The translations under genes were made by a program, and so were the position numbers. From NCBI RefSeq assembly GCF_003287975.1, contig NZ_QMKQ01000002.1:356331-420330 (forward strand): a stretch of 64,000 bases of DNA. Direction: 5' to 3'. Below are positions 38,749 to 50,582 of this stretch, one piece after another; the stretch's first letter is position 1, and each line of letters begins with the position of its first letter. The notes beneath the pieces are model-generated. The model had not been told where the DNA came from. It did not search any database and worked only from the letters and a program-made list of their open reading frames with translations. Source of the stretch: Arthrobacter sp. AQ5-05. Lineage in GTDB: Bacteria; Actinomycetota; Actinomycetes; Actinomycetales; Micrococcaceae.

Positions 38749-40940
38749 GCGTTTTCCTCTTCCTTCGCCGCGCCCGCATCGGGCCCGCTCTTGATCACGG
38801 GAATCATCCCGGTGTCGAAGTCGCTGTCCCAATCTGTCTTGGGCAGCGTGGTCTCGGCGATCTGGCTCAGACCGTCGGTGTTTGCCTGCGCACGCAGGAA
38901 CGACAGGTGCACCTCGTACTGGTCAAGCACATCGGAGATGATCTGCTCGCGGGTGCAGCCCATGAGGTCGTATCCGTGGGAGCCCTCCTGGGAGAAGACC
39001 TCCATGCGGTAGTACTTCTCCCCCGTGGAGGAGTCACGCGCATAGGAGGGCACATTGAGCGCGACCGGATACACCTGGTACTTGAACGGGCGTTCTGTCC
39101 CGTGCGGGACCACCAGGTCCACGGACTTGATGCCCAGCTGGCCCACCGGGGCGATGTGCAGTTCCCCGACGACCCCGGAGCGGGCGAACTCGTTGTTCAC
39201 TTCCTCCAGCGCCGGGGTCACGATCTCCTCCATGAAGCGCTGGGCAGCACGCTGGCCGGGGTAGGCCATGGTGCGGGCCAGTCGCTGGCGCCAGCCGCGC
39301 CGGTGGTCGATCCCGGTCGATCCGGTGCGCGAACCCAGCACGGTGTGCAGGGAGTTCTTGTAGCTTCCGGCCAGGGCGCGCTCCACGCGCAGCGCCTTGT
39401 AGAGCCCCAGCATGATGAACACCAGCACCACGGAGAACGGCAGGCCCATGATCACCGTGGCGTTTTGCAGGGTGGGCACCCCGCCGACCAGCAGCATCGC
39501 CAGGGTCAGCAGCCCGGTGGCCAGCGACCAGAAGACGCGCACCCACTTGGGGCCGTCGGATTCGGCGTCCTTGAGGTGCGAGGTGAAGTTGGCCATCACC
39601 AGGGCGCCGGAGTCGGCGCTGGTGACGTAGAAGAGCAGCCCGGTGAAGGTGGCGACGGCCGCGACCAGCGGGACGGCCGGGTATTGCTCGAGCAGCGAGT
39701 AGAAGGCCCGCTCGGGCTGGTTCATCGCGACGTCGCCGAACTCCGTGTTGCCTCCCGTGACCAGGGCCAGGGCGCTGTTGCCGAAGATGGAGATCCACAG
39801 CAGGATGAACGCGAACGGGACCACCAGCACGCCGGTGACGAACTGGCGGATGGTGCGCCCGCGGGAGATGCGGGCCAGGAACAGTCCGACGAACGGGGCC
39901 CAGGCGATCCACCAGGCCCAGAAGAACAGGGTCCAGCCATTGAGCCAGTCATCGGGGCGGTCGTAGGCCATGGTGTCCAGGGCCATGCCCGGGAAGCGCG
40001 AGAGCGTGTCCCCGATGTTCAGGATGATCCCGTCGAGCAGGAAGCGGGTCTTGCCGGCGAAGAGCACGAAGAGCATCAGGGCGACGCACAGGATCACGTT
40101 GAGTTCCGAGAGCCGGCGGATGCCCTTTTCCACGCCGGTGAGCACCGAGATGGTGGCCATGACCACGGCGATGGCGATCAGCGCGATCTGCACCGATTTG
40201 CCCTCGGGGATGCCGAACATGAAGTTCAGCCCGAAGTTCAGCTGGGCCACCCCGATGCCCAGCGAGGTGGCGATGCCGAAGATGGTGCCGAGCACCGCGG
40301 CGATGTCCACGCCGTGGCCCAACGGGCCGTGGATGCGCTTGCCCAGGATCGGGTAGAGCGCCGAGCGGATCGACAGCGGCAGGTTGTGGCGGTAGGCGAA
40401 GTAGCCCAGGGCCAGGCCGATCAGGGCGTAGAGCCCCCAGCCGAGGATGCCGTAGTGGAACAGCGTCCAGGCCAGCGCCTGGCGGGCGGCTTCCACGCTG
40501 GAGCCCTCGCCGGTGGGCGGGGCCAGGAACTGGGCGACGGGTTCGGAGACCGAGAAGAACATCAAATCGATGCCGATCCCGGCGGCGAACAGCATGGCCG
40601 TCCAGGTGAAGAGGTTGAAGGTGGGGCGGGAGTGGTCCGGGCCCAGCCGGGTCTTGCCGACCTTGGAGACGGCGATGGAGATGACGAACACCAGCACGGC
40701 CACCACGACCAGCGAGTACCACCAGCCGAAGGTGGTTCCGACCCAGCCGACCACCGCGGTGATCACGGCGTCGGCACCTTCCTGGTCGATCATGGCCCAG
40801 AGGGTGAAGGCCAGGATCGTGGCGGCGGAGCCGAAGAACACGACCTTGTTGATGCGGTTGGGCCCCGCGTCGGGCGGGATTGCACTTTCCGTGTTGTTTA
40901 TGGGTATAGCCGGGTCATCTGAATACTTGACGGCACTCAT
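38745..40940 (-). CDS. betT: BCCT family choline transporter, BetT-like with cytoplasmic C-terminal domain
   Basis: A 731-residue betaine/choline/carnitine transporter with twelve membrane helices and a 200-residue hydrophilic C-terminal domain. The helix-3 motif reads [16 protein letters not shown], as in proton-coupled E. coli BetT, and [29 protein letters not shown] is the family's Trp-rich signature. The C-terminal domain ([49 protein letters not shown]) is the osmosensing region of BetT. First gene of the choline operon. ATG 40940. Confidence 0.9.
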   Translation of the reverse strand: MSAVKYSDDPAIPINNTESAIPPDAGPNRINKVVFFGSAATILAFTLWAMIDQEGADAVITAVVGWVGTTFGWWYSLVVVAVLVFVISIAVSKVGKTRLGPDHSRPTFNLFTWTAMLFAAGIGIDLMFFSVSEPVAQFLAPPTGEGSSVEAARQALAWTLFHYGILGWGLYALIGLALGYFAYRHNLPLSIRSALYPILGKRIHGPLGHGVDIAAVLGTIFGIATSLGIGVAQLNFGLNFMFGIPEGKSVQIALIAIAVVMATISVLTGVEKGIRRLSELNVILCVALMLFVLFAGKTRFLLDGIILNIGDTLSRFPGMALDTMAYDRPDDWLNGWTLFFWAWWIAWAPFVGLFLARISRGRTIRQFVTGVLVVPFAFILLWISIFGNSALALVTGGNTEFGDVAMNQPERAFYSLLEQYPAVPLVAAVATFTGLLFYVTSADSGALVMANFTSHLKDAESDGPKWVRVFWSLATGLLTLAMLLVGGVPTLQNATVIMGLPFSVVLVFIMLGLYKALRVERALAGSYKNSLHTVLGSRTGSTGIDHRRGWRQRLARTMAYPGQRAAQRFMEEIVTPALEEVNNEFARSGVVGELHIAPVGQLGIKSVDLVVPHGTERPFKYQVYPVALNVPSYARDSSTGEKYYRMEVFSQEGSHGYDLMGCTREQIISDVLDQYEVHLSFLRAQANTDGLSQIAETTLPKTDWDSDFDTGMIPVIKSGPDAGAAKEEENA

Positions 40941-41085
40941 GATTCGAGAGCCTAGCAATGACTTGTGCGCGTGCAGCCGCCCGGGCGCGTCTATCACACG
41001 CCCCGGGGTGAGATTACCCACACGCTCGGCGGGTGGTTCGGCGGGTGGTTCGGAGCCGGTATCCCGGGGTATTCCGGGCACAAAA

Positions 41086-41160
41086 ATGCCCCGCCGGGAC
41101 CGGCCGGGAACCGCCTCGCTGGCGCGTTCGATTCCGGGCGTGTCCCTCTGGGCGGGGCAT
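41086..41160 (-). terminator. Terminator after manC
   Basis: ATGCCCCGCC at 41086-41095 pairs with GGCGGGGCAT at 41151-41160 and is followed on the minus strand by TTTTTG; the 55-base loop can fold further (GGCCGG pairs). It ends the manC transcript before the choline operon. Confidence 0.7.
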
Positions 41161-41189
41161 CGAAGTCCCGGCGGCTGCCGGGCCCAGAA

Positions 41190-42302
41190 TTACAGGACGT
41201 CCACGACGCCTTCCTCCTTGAGCTTTTCCACGGTGGCCTTCACGGACTGCGCGTGCTCCTTGGTGGTGACCAGCAGCGCGTCGGGGGTGTCGACGACGAC
41301 CACGTCGTGGATTCCTATCAGGGCGATCACGCGCTTGGAGTCGGTGACCACCACGCCGGTGGCGTTGTCCGAGTACACGCGGGGGTTGCCGCCCACCACG
41401 GTGACGCCGGTCTTTTCGCTGGCGGGGTTCAGCCGGCCAATGGCCGCGAAGTCCCCCACGTCGTCCCAGTTGAAGACGCCGGGGATCACTGCCACGTCGC
41501 CGGCCGCAGCGGCCGGCTCGGCCACGGCGTAGTCGATGGCGGTCTTGGGCAGGGTCGGCCAGATGCGGTTGATGGCCTGAACCCGGTCCCCGGTTTCCCA
41601 GGCCTGGGCGATTTCCATCAGGCCCGCGTAGAGCACCGGTTCGCTGCGCTGCAGGTGCTTGAGCATCAGGGCCACCGGGGCGACGAACATGCCGGCGTTC
41701 CAGAGGTAGCCGCCGTCGGCCAGGTAGCGGCGGGCCGTGTCCTCGTTCGGCTTCTCCACGAACTCGACGACGTCGCGTGCCGTGGGTGCCCCGGAGACCT
41801 GGAGCTTTTCCCCGGCCCTGATGTAGCCGAAGCCGGTGGATGGCGTGGTGGGGCGGATGCCGATGGTGACGATCTTTCCGGTGGCAGCCGTGCATATGGC
41901 CTCGCGGACCGATTCCTGGAAGACCTCGACCGGGACAATGACCTGGTCGGCGGCGAAGGAACCCATGATGGTCTCGGGATTGCGCAGGTAGAGGATGGCG
42001 GCGGCCAGGCCGATGGCGGCCGCCGAATCCTTGGGGTCCGGTTCCAGGACCAGGTTCAGGTCGCTGATTTCCGGCAGTTGGGCCAGCACCGCAGCGCGGT
42101 GGGCGCGCCCGGTGACCACCATGATGTTCTCACCGGCCAGCGGGATGAGCCGTTCGTAGGTGGCGCGAATCAGGGTCGATCCGGAGCCGGTCAGGTCGTG
42201 GAGGAATTTCGGGGCCGCGGCGCGCGAGAGCGGCCAGAGTCGGGTGCCGACACCACCTGCGGGGATGACCCCGTGGAATCGTGCCATGAGTTCAGCGTTC
42301 AT
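41190..42302 (-). CDS. manC: Mannose-1-phosphate guanylyltransferase
   Basis: A 370-residue nucleotidyltransferase making GDP-mannose from mannose 1-phosphate and GTP for glycans and glycolipids. Signature GVIPAGGVGTRLWPLSRAAAPKFL at the N-terminus (Gly-rich loop with catalytic Arg and Lys), EPDPKDSAAAIGLAA, the FAADQVI loop, GFGYIRAGE, FVEKPN and LWNAGMFV. It lacks the isomerase domain of bifunctional enzymes. Start ATG 42302 (MNAELMARFHG), with a second ATG six codons on; the ribosome site is weak for both. Confidence 0.92.
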   Translation of the reverse strand: MNAELMARFHGVIPAGGVGTRLWPLSRAAAPKFLHDLTGSGSTLIRATYERLIPLAGENIMVVTGRAHRAAVLAQLPEISDLNLVLEPDPKDSAAAIGLAAAILYLRNPETIMGSFAADQVIVPVEVFQESVREAICTAATGKIVTIGIRPTTPSTGFGYIRAGEKLQVSGAPTARDVVEFVEKPNEDTARRYLADGGYLWNAGMFVAPVALMLKHLQRSEPVLYAGLMEIAQAWETGDRVQAINRIWPTLPKTAIDYAVAEPAAAAGDVAVIPGVFNWDDVGDFAAIGRLNPASEKTGVTVVGGNPRVYSDNATGVVVTDSKRVIALIGIHDVVVVDTPDALLVTTKEHAQSVKATVEKLKEEGVVDVL

Positions 42303-42454
42303 CCGACTAAGGCTAGTTGATGAAGCTGGTGATTGCCGCGCCCCGAACAAATGGAATAGGTCACTGGAATATATTGTATTTCGAAAATAGTACCGGCATT
42401 CGGGCATTCCAACCTTTCCCCCGGTGACCCTACTCACAGGTCACGGTGAAACAA

Positions 42455-42484
42455 TGGGCACCCCCGTCCAACGTGGTCTAAGAT
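42455..42484 (+). promoter_or_regulatory. Candidate sdhCDAB promoter with nearby inverted repeat
   Basis: TGGGCA (42455-42460) and TAAGAT (42479-42484) are 18 bases apart, 85 bases before sdhC. Just upstream, GTGACC (42424-42429) and GGTCAC (42439-42444) form an inverted repeat that could be an operator. Confidence 0.35.
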
Positions 42485-42569
42485 CGGGCAAAGGAACGCT
42501 CGCACCAAGGCGTCAATTTATTGTGTGGAAGATACACATGCGCCCTTGTGAGTCATGGAGGTTAATTCA

Positions 42570-42950
42570 GTGTCGAAGGCTTCGTCAGGCACCCTCTACC
42601 GCGGCCATGAAGGCATGTGGTCTTGGGTAGGGCATCGCGTAACAGGTGTCGTTATTTTCTTATTCCTTTTGGTCCACGTGCTCGACACGTCCCTGGTCCG
42701 GGTTTCCCCCGGCGCCTATGACGCGGTCATGTCCACCTACAAGAACCCGCTGATGGCACTGGGCGAAACCGCTCTGGTCGCCGCCATCGTCTTCCACGCA
42801 TTCAATGGCCTGCGCCTGATCCTGGTGGACTTCTGGAAGTCGGGAACCAAGTACCACCGCCAGATGCTCTGGGGCGTTTTGGCACTGTGGGTCATCACCA
42901 TGGTGGCATTCTCGATTCGCCACCTGTCTATCGCCTTTGGAGGTCACTAA
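42570..42950 (+). CDS. sdhC: Succinate dehydrogenase cytochrome b556 subunit
   Basis: A 126-residue membrane anchor of complex II. The family start SGTLYRGHEGMWSWVGHRVTGV precedes three hydrophobic helices; the haem-ligand His is in HAFNGLRLILVD. The GTG at 42570 is chosen because GGAGG lies eight bases upstream; an ATG at 42555 overlaps that ribosome site. First gene of sdhCDAB. Confidence 0.92.
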   Translation: MSKASSGTLYRGHEGMWSWVGHRVTGVVIFLFLLVHVLDTSLVRVSPGAYDAVMSTYKNPLMALGETALVAAIVFHAFNGLRLILVDFWKSGTKYHRQMLWGVLALWVITMVAFSIRHLSIAFGGH

Positions 42951-42953
42951 CCC

Positions 42954-43400
42954 ATGTCGGCAGATATCGCTGCACCACGCAGCCAACGGCTCGACCCGAA
43001 GTATGTCCGCGCGCGCAAGTCCCGCGGCAGCTTTGAAATGATCGCATGGCTCTTCATGCGCCTGTCCGGCGTCGCGCTGATCGTGCTGATCTTCGGGCAC
43101 CTCTTCGCCAACCTGATGCTCGGCGAAGGCATCACCGGCATCAACTTCGGCTTCGTCGCCGGCAAGTGGGCCGACCCGGTCTGGATGTTCTGGGATCTTG
43201 CAATGCTCTGGCTTGCCATGCTCCACGGCACCAACGGCGTGCGAACCATCATCAATGACTACGCCGAGAAGCCCGTCACCCGCGTGTGGCTCAAGGGCAT
43301 CCTCTACGTCGCGACCATCGTCATTGTCGTCCTGGGCACCCTGGTGATCTTCACCTTCGATCCGTGCATCCCCGGCAGCACCCTTTCGGTCTGCCAGTAA
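42954..43400 (+). CDS. sdhD: Succinate dehydrogenase membrane anchor subunit
   Basis: A 148-residue anchor with three membrane helices that binds quinone and haem with SdhC. Recognised by RSRGSFEMIAWLFMRLSGV-like sequence, the GHLFANLM His and LHGTNGVRTIINDYAEKP. Starts four bases after sdhC. Confidence 0.9.
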   Translation: MSADIAAPRSQRLDPKYVRARKSRGSFEMIAWLFMRLSGVALIVLIFGHLFANLMLGEGITGINFGFVAGKWADPVWMFWDLAMLWLAMLHGTNGVRTIINDYAEKPVTRVWLKGILYVATIVIVVLGTLVIFTFDPCIPGSTLSVCQ

Positions 43401-43453
43401 TCTTCGGTTCCCGTTCGCCGAAGTAGAGAATTCAAGAAAAGAGAGCATCAGGT

Positions 43454-45241
43454 ATGCAGGTACACAAGTACGACGTCGTGATCGTCGGAGCTGGCGGCGC
43501 AGGCATGCGCGCGGCCATCGAATCCGGCCAGCGCGCACGTACGGCCGTTCTCACCAAGCTTTACCCGACCCGTTCGCACACCGGTGCGGCGCAGGGTGGC
43601 ATGTGTGCAGCACTGGCCAACGTAGAAGAAGACAACTGGGAATGGCACACCTTCGACACCATCAAGGGCGGCGACTACCTGGTTGACCAGGACGCAGCGG
43701 AGATCATGGCCAAGGAAGCCATCGACGCCGTGCTCGACCTGGAAAAGATGGGCCTGCCCTTCAACCGCACCCCCGAGGGCAAGATCGACCAGCGTCGCTT
43801 CGGCGGCCACACCCGCGACCACGGCAAGGCCGCCGTGCGCCGTGCCTGCTACGCAGCGGACCGCACCGGCCACATGATCCTGCAGACGCTGTACCAAAAC
43901 TGCGTCAAGCACAATGTCGAGTTCTACAACGAGTACTACGTCCTTGACCTGTTGATGGTTGAAGAGGACGCCTTCCGCGAGGACGGCACCGCCTACAAGC
44001 AGAAGCGCGTTGCGGGCGTGGTCTCCTACGACTTGGCCACCGGCGAACTGCACGTCTTCCAGGCCAAGTCCGTGATCTTCGCATCCGGCGGCGCCGGCAA
44101 GGTCTTCAAGACCACCTCCAATGCCCACACCCTCACCGGTGACGGCATGGGCATTGCCTTCCGCAACGGCATCCCGCTGGAGGACATGGAGTTCTTCCAG
44201 TTCCACCCGACCGGCCTGGCCGGCCTGGGCATCCTGCTCACCGAGGGTGCACGTGGCGAAGGCGCCATCCTGCGCAACTCGGACGGCGAACGCTTCATGG
44301 AGCGCTACGCACCGACCATCAAGGACCTCGCCCCGCGTGACATCGTTGCCCGCGCCATGGCCAACGAGGTTCGCGAAGGCCGCGGTTGCGGTCCAAACAA
44401 GGACTACGTCCTGCTGGACCTGACCCACCTGGAGCCGGCGCACATCGAGGCCAAGCTCCCGGACATCACCGAATTCGCCCGCACCTACCTGGGTGTCGAG
44501 CCGTTCACCGATCCGGTCCCGGTCTACCCGACGGCGCACTACGCCATGGGCGGCATCCCGACCAACGTCCAGACCGAGGTCCTGCAGGACAACGACACGA
44601 TCATCCCGGGCCTGTTCGCCGCCGGCGAGGTCGCCTGTGTCTCCGTCCACGGCTCCAACCGCCTGGGCACCAACTCGCTGCTGGACATCAACGTGTTCGG
44701 CAAGCGCGCCGGCATCTCGGCAGCCAAGTACGCACTGGGCGCCGAATTCGTGGACCTTCCGGAAGACCCGGAGAAGTTCACCACCACGCAGATCGAATCC
44801 ATGCTCTCCTCCACCGGAACCGAGCGTGTGGCCCCGATCCGCAAGCAGCTGCAGGACACCATGGACGCCAACGTCCAGGTGTTCCGCGACGAGAAGTCCC
44901 TCACCGAGGCCCTGAAGGTCATCGAGGAACTGCGCGAGCGCTACAAGAGCGTTTCGGTCCAGGACAAGGGCAAGCGCTTCAACCTTGATCTGCTCGAAGC
45001 CATTGAGCTCGGCTTCCTGCTGGACATGGCAGAGGTCATGACGACCGCCGCCATGCACCGCAAGGAATCCCGCGGCGGCCACTACCGCGAGGACTACCCG
45101 GATCGCGACGACGAGAACTTCATGAAGCACTCGATGTCCTACAAGGACGATTCGGCATCCACCGAGGGCATTTCCGGCATCCGCATGGAAACCAAGCCCG
45201 TTGTCTTTACCCGTTACCAGCCGATGGAGCGTAAGTACTAA
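43454..45241 (+). CDS. sdhA: Succinate dehydrogenase flavoprotein subunit
   Basis: A 595-residue flavoprotein oxidising succinate to fumarate. FAD motif VIVGAGGAGMRAAIESG, covalent-FAD His in TRSHTGAAQGGMCAAL, active-site HPTGLAG and the proton-shuttle Arg region in ARDIVAR-like PRDIVARAMANEV, and the CVSVHGSNRLGTNSLLDINVFGKRAG block. ATG 43454 follows AAAAGAGAG. One base of its stop TAA is shared with the sdhB start. Confidence 0.97.
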   Translation: MQVHKYDVVIVGAGGAGMRAAIESGQRARTAVLTKLYPTRSHTGAAQGGMCAALANVEEDNWEWHTFDTIKGGDYLVDQDAAEIMAKEAIDAVLDLEKMGLPFNRTPEGKIDQRRFGGHTRDHGKAAVRRACYAADRTGHMILQTLYQNCVKHNVEFYNEYYVLDLLMVEEDAFREDGTAYKQKRVAGVVSYDLATGELHVFQAKSVIFASGGAGKVFKTTSNAHTLTGDGMGIAFRNGIPLEDMEFFQFHPTGLAGLGILLTEGARGEGAILRNSDGERFMERYAPTIKDLAPRDIVARAMANEVREGRGCGPNKDYVLLDLTHLEPAHIEAKLPDITEFARTYLGVEPFTDPVPVYPTAHYAMGGIPTNVQTEVLQDNDTIIPGLFAAGEVACVSVHGSNRLGTNSLLDINVFGKRAGISAAKYALGAEFVDLPEDPEKFTTTQIESMLSSTGTERVAPIRKQLQDTMDANVQVFRDEKSLTEALKVIEELRERYKSVSVQDKGKRFNLDLLEAIELGFLLDMAEVMTTAAMHRKESRGGHYREDYPDRDDENFMKHSMSYKDDSASTEGISGIRMETKPVVFTRYQPMERKY

Positions 45242-46026
45242 TGAGCACGGAAGAACTTCCGGAACCAGCATCGAAGATCGAGCTGAAGCCCGGTGTTGGC
45301 GGCGGCGGAGAAATCCCGCAGTTCAACATCACCTTGCGTGTTCGCCGGTACCTGCCGGAGACCACCGCAGACGCCTACTGGGAAGACTTTGAGCTGACCA
45401 TGTACGGCACCGACCGCGTGCTGGACGCCCTGCACAAGGTCAAGTGGGACCTCGACGGATCGCTCTCGTTCCGCCGTTCCTGCGCCCACGGCATTTGCGG
45501 CTCCGATGCCATGCGCATCAACGGCCGCAACCGCCTGGCCTGCAAGACCCTGCTCAAGGACCTGGACCACTCCAAGCCGATCACCGTTGAAGCCATCAAG
45601 GGCCTGCCCCTTGAAAAGGACCTCATCGTCGACATGGAACCGTTCTTCCAGTCCTACCGCGAGATCATGCCGTTCCTGATCAACAAGGGCCACGAGCCTT
45701 CGGCGGAGCGTTACCAGTCCGCCGAGGAGCACGCCAAGTTCGAGGACACCACCAAGTGCATCCTTTGCGCCGCGTGCACCTCGTCCTGCCCGGTGTTCTG
45801 GACCGATGGCCAGTACTTCGGCCCGGCGGCAATCGTCAACGCACACCGCTTCATCTTCGACTCGCGCGACGATGCAGGGGACATGCGCCTCGAGGTCCTG
45901 AACGACAAGGAAGGCGTGTGGCGCTGCCGCACCACCTTCAACTGCACCGAAGCATGCCCGCGTGGCATCCAGGTGACCAAGGCCATCGCCGAGGTCAAGC
46001 AGGCCATCCTGGCCCGCTCCATCTAG
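45241..46026 (+). CDS. sdhB: Succinate dehydrogenase iron-sulfur subunit
   Basis: A 261-residue subunit with three Fe-S clusters carrying electrons to the quinone. [2Fe-2S] ligands in RRSCAHGICGSDAM...RLACKTL, [4Fe-4S] in CILCAACTSSCPVFW, and [3Fe-4S] in CTEACPRGI. Start overlaps sdhA (TAATG). Last gene of the operon, followed by a strong hairpin. Confidence 0.97.
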   Translation: MSTEELPEPASKIELKPGVGGGGEIPQFNITLRVRRYLPETTADAYWEDFELTMYGTDRVLDALHKVKWDLDGSLSFRRSCAHGICGSDAMRINGRNRLACKTLLKDLDHSKPITVEAIKGLPLEKDLIVDMEPFFQSYREIMPFLINKGHEPSAERYQSAEEHAKFEDTTKCILCAACTSSCPVFWTDGQYFGPAAIVNAHRFIFDSRDDAGDMRLEVLNDKEGVWRCRTTFNCTEACPRGIQVTKAIAEVKQAILARSI

Positions 46027-46044
46027 TTTCACGCCTGAGCCAAT

Positions 46045-46080
46045 TGCGGTCCGGCTTCCCCTCGGGGAAGCCGGACCGCA
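46045..46080 (+). terminator. Terminator hairpin after sdhB
   Basis: A 16-17-bp perfect stem (TGCGGTCCGGCTTCCCC and complement), 18 bases past the sdhB stop, with almost no loop and no T-run. Confidence 0.7.
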
Positions 46081-46269
46081 GTGCGTTAAGGGCATTTCGG
46101 GGACTTGGCGGCTTCCGCTGGCCCGCTTGCCCCGATGGCGTGGGAAGGTGCCAAGGATCGAAACAGCACAAAGTGGGCATGATGCGACTTTCCGGGCAAG
46201 CCACCCGGGAGATCCGCCGGGGCGCAGGGAACGCGAACGCCTTCACCCCAAGCGTTTGACGCCCGCGCG

Positions 46270-47424
46270 TCAGCCGGTTCTGGCCAGACGCCGCTGGATG
46301 TCGGCGGAGCGCACCGCAACGATGGACGCCGCCAACAGGTAGACATTGCTGAGCAGGTTGAACCAGACAAACAGCCCCAGGATCACCGCGAAGGGTGCCA
46401 GCAGCGCGTTGTTGGTCAACGAGGCCAGCAGCATGGCCGAGAGAAAACGCAGGATCGTCGCTCCGGCCCCCGCCAACAGCACGCCGGCCCGCAACCCCCC
46501 GTCAATGATCTTGGCCCGCGAGGCCACGCGCAGCAGCACCCAGGCGGTGGCACAGTCCAGGGCGAACATGGCCACGACAAAACCGATCCGGGTCAACACA
46601 CTGGTCCACCATCCATTGAGGTTCAGCACCCCCGCCACGGTCTCGATCATGGAGGAAGAGGCAATGGCCAAGGCGCTGGAGGCGACCAGGGCAATGGCCA
46701 GCACCATCAGCAGCAGGGCGTCGCGCAGCTTGGAGAGCACCGGGTTGGATCGGTCCCGCTTCAGGCCCAGGATCGTGCGGATGCCCTCGCGCAGCCCGGC
46801 CAGCCACCCCAGCGAGGTGAAGACCAGGGCCACCAGGGAGATGGCCAGGGTCAGCCCGTAGCTATGGAAGCCCAGGAGCTGGTCGGGCGTGGCCAGTCCC
46901 CCGCGCCCGGTGTCGATGAGCCCCGGGGTGGTGGCGGCGACCATGTCGACCACCCCGTCGCGCAGCACCGGGTTGTCGGAGGCAAACAGGCTCAGCAGGG
47001 TGAAGCCGGCCACGAGCATCGCGGCAATGGAAAAGAACATCCGGTAGGCGCCACCGGCGGCCAGCAGCGGGCCGCGGCGACGCACATACAGGTTCCACAC
47101 CCGCATGGGGTAGAGCGTGTAGAACATGGCGGTCAGCAGGATGCAGAAGGCCTTGAACCGCAGCCAGGGCGTGCCGGTGGCACGCGCGGCGTAGAGTTCC
47201 TGGGCCTTTAGCCGGATGAAGGACCGCAGTGCCCGCGGATCCAGCGGCGAGGGCGGGGCGGTGACCGGTGCGCCGACAAAGCGGCGGGCCACCACTCCGG
47301 GCGCGCGGGTTCCGCGTTCCTCGGCCACGGGATCGTAGCCGGTGGGCCCGGGGTCGGCAGGCTCGACATCGTCGGTGGCGTCCCAGGCCGGGACGCGGCC
47401 AACCTCAGTGCGACGGCCCGCCAA
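46270..47424 (-). CDS. YihY/BrkB family membrane protein
   Basis: A 384-residue inner-membrane protein with six hydrophobic segments of the YihY/BrkB (formerly 'ribonuclease BN') family. Seen: GGAYRMFFSIAAMLVAGFTLLSLFASDN in pieces, SLGWLAGLREGIRTILGLKRDRSNP, and LFVWFNLLSNVYLLAASIVAV. The first 80 residues are polar and Pro-rich. The TTG at 47424, inside the end of the RNA ligase gene with GGAG seven bases upstream, gives a coupled start. Function unknown. Confidence 0.8.
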   Translation of the reverse strand: MAGRRTEVGRVPAWDATDDVEPADPGPTGYDPVAEERGTRAPGVVARRFVGAPVTAPPSPLDPRALRSFIRLKAQELYAARATGTPWLRFKAFCILLTAMFYTLYPMRVWNLYVRRRGPLLAAGGAYRMFFSIAAMLVAGFTLLSLFASDNPVLRDGVVDMVAATTPGLIDTGRGGLATPDQLLGFHSYGLTLAISLVALVFTSLGWLAGLREGIRTILGLKRDRSNPVLSKLRDALLLMVLAIALVASSALAIASSSMIETVAGVLNLNGWWTSVLTRIGFVVAMFALDCATAWVLLRVASRAKIIDGGLRAGVLLAGAGATILRFLSAMLLASLTNNALLAPFAVILGLFVWFNLLSNVYLLAASIVAVRSADIQRRLARTG

Positions 47425-47962
47425 GTCCCAGCTCCTCGCACCGCGACCAGGCCCCGGTGTCGTCAAGGCCAAATAGGCCAATGTTGTGAACCATGAATTC
47501 CATGGTCTCGCCCTTGAGTTCTTCCTGGGCCAGGTCCATGGCTGCGTCATCGACCTCGTGGGCAATGGTCAGGTGCGGGTGGTAGCCGTAGCTCAGTTCG
47601 TGGAGCAGCGGCCCGGCGACCAGCGCCTCATGCAGTTGCCCGCAGGCCTCGGCTCCCTCGAGAACGTTCAGGAACACCACCGGGGAGATGGGCCGGAAGG
47701 TGCCGGTGCCGTGCAAGCTCACCTTGAAGGCGGGGCATTGCGCGGCCACCTTGCGCACGTGTTCCACGGCGGTCTTCCAGTTGTTGGTGGAGCCGGAGAC
47801 CAGGGTGATGTGCGGGGCCACGGCCGCGGCCGCCTCCCCGCCGTAACGTCGGCGCCAGTCGCGCAGCGAGGCCTCAAGCGGGGAAGGGATCTCAATGACA
47901 ACCCCCAGTGCCGTCGCATGCGCGACGACACCTCCGGTCCTCTCCCCCGCCTCGGCCGCCAT
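47405..47962 (-). CDS. 2'-5' RNA ligase family protein (2H phosphoesterase)
   Basis: A 185-residue protein with both catalytic HxT motifs of the 2H phosphoesterase superfamily, PHITLVSG and PHLTIAHE, about 75 residues apart. Substrates in bacteria are tRNA halves, cyclic phosphates or NADP-like nucleotides, not predictable here. Lies three bases after trpS on the same strand and overlaps the BrkB-family gene by 20 bases, so the three probably form an operon. Confidence 0.85.
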   Translation of the reverse strand: MAAEAGERTGGVVAHATALGVVIEIPSPLEASLRDWRRRYGGEAAAAVAPHITLVSGSTNNWKTAVEHVRKVAAQCPAFKVSLHGTGTFRPISPVVFLNVLEGAEACGQLHEALVAGPLLHELSYGYHPHLTIAHEVDDAAMDLAQEELKGETMEFMVHNIGLFGLDDTGAWSRCEELGLGGPSH

Positions 47963-47964
47963 TG

Positions 47965-49870
<1,906 letters not shown>

Positions 49871-49946
49871 CTTATCGATATTTGTTCAAGGGTTGTCGCC
49901 GGCACCGCCGGGGGGGTGTCGCCCTGCCGCGGGCGCCACCGAAAAA

Positions 49947-50471
49947 CTAGTCGATGACCTCGCCGGTCATCGGCTCGCCGCGTCCGGAGGGCTTCATCAT
50001 GTCGCGGGCATTGGAGGCCGTGATCTCGATGGTCTCCAGGGCGCGGTCGACCATGCCCTTGGCGTCTTCTCCGCCCTGGACGCGGTACTCGTTTACGACG
50101 CCGACCTGCACCTGGATGATCTTGAAGGAGTGGTCCAGCTTCAAATCGCGGTTCTTGGTGGCCTCGTCAAGGACCACCGGTCCGGCGGCGGGGGCGGGCT
50201 GGTGGCGTGCCGCGGCGGCCGCGGTGGCCGCCTTGAGCTGGCTGGTCACCTTGGCCGCGCCGCGCTTGAGCCCGAAGACCAGGAATGCCGAGAGCAGCAG
50301 CCAACCCAACGAGATCACCACGACGATCCAGCCAATGACATCGTTCTGGTTGGCCGCAAAGACGACTGCCACCAGGAAGATCGTGACCATGACGGCCAAC
50401 GAGAGGGTCGAGGCATTGATGGTGATTTTTTTGCCCTGTGCCGGGGCCGAGCTGCTACCAAGGGGTTCCAT
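49947..50471 (-). CDS. Hypothetical two-helix membrane protein
   Basis: A 174-residue protein with two adjacent membrane helices (about residues 22-40 and 45-66) and a cytoplasmic-looking C-terminal region (KLDHSFKIIQVQVGVVNEYRV, RALETIEITASNARDMM). I recognise no family, though proteins of this layout are common in Micrococcaceae. Codon use is like the core genome. Confidence 0.65.
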   Translation of the reverse strand: MEPLGSSSAPAQGKKITINASTLSLAVMVTIFLVAVVFAANQNDVIGWIVVVISLGWLLLSAFLVFGLKRGAAKVTSQLKAATAAAAARHQPAPAAGPVVLDEATKNRDLKLDHSFKIIQVQVGVVNEYRVQGGEDAKGMVDRALETIEITASNARDMMKPSGRGEPMTGEVID

Positions 50472-50582
50472 GCTCTTATTCTCTCAAACACGCGGGTGCA
50501 GGATCGAATCCGAGTATGAATTACGCTTGTTAGCTTAATCGGCGAACTTCTACACTCAAGCTAGATACGTGAGACTGGGGAC

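Noticed and set aside
43448..45271. A 607-codon open frame antisense to sdhA
   Set aside because: Mirror of a strongly conserved gene; its Val/Gly/His-rich sequence matches no family.
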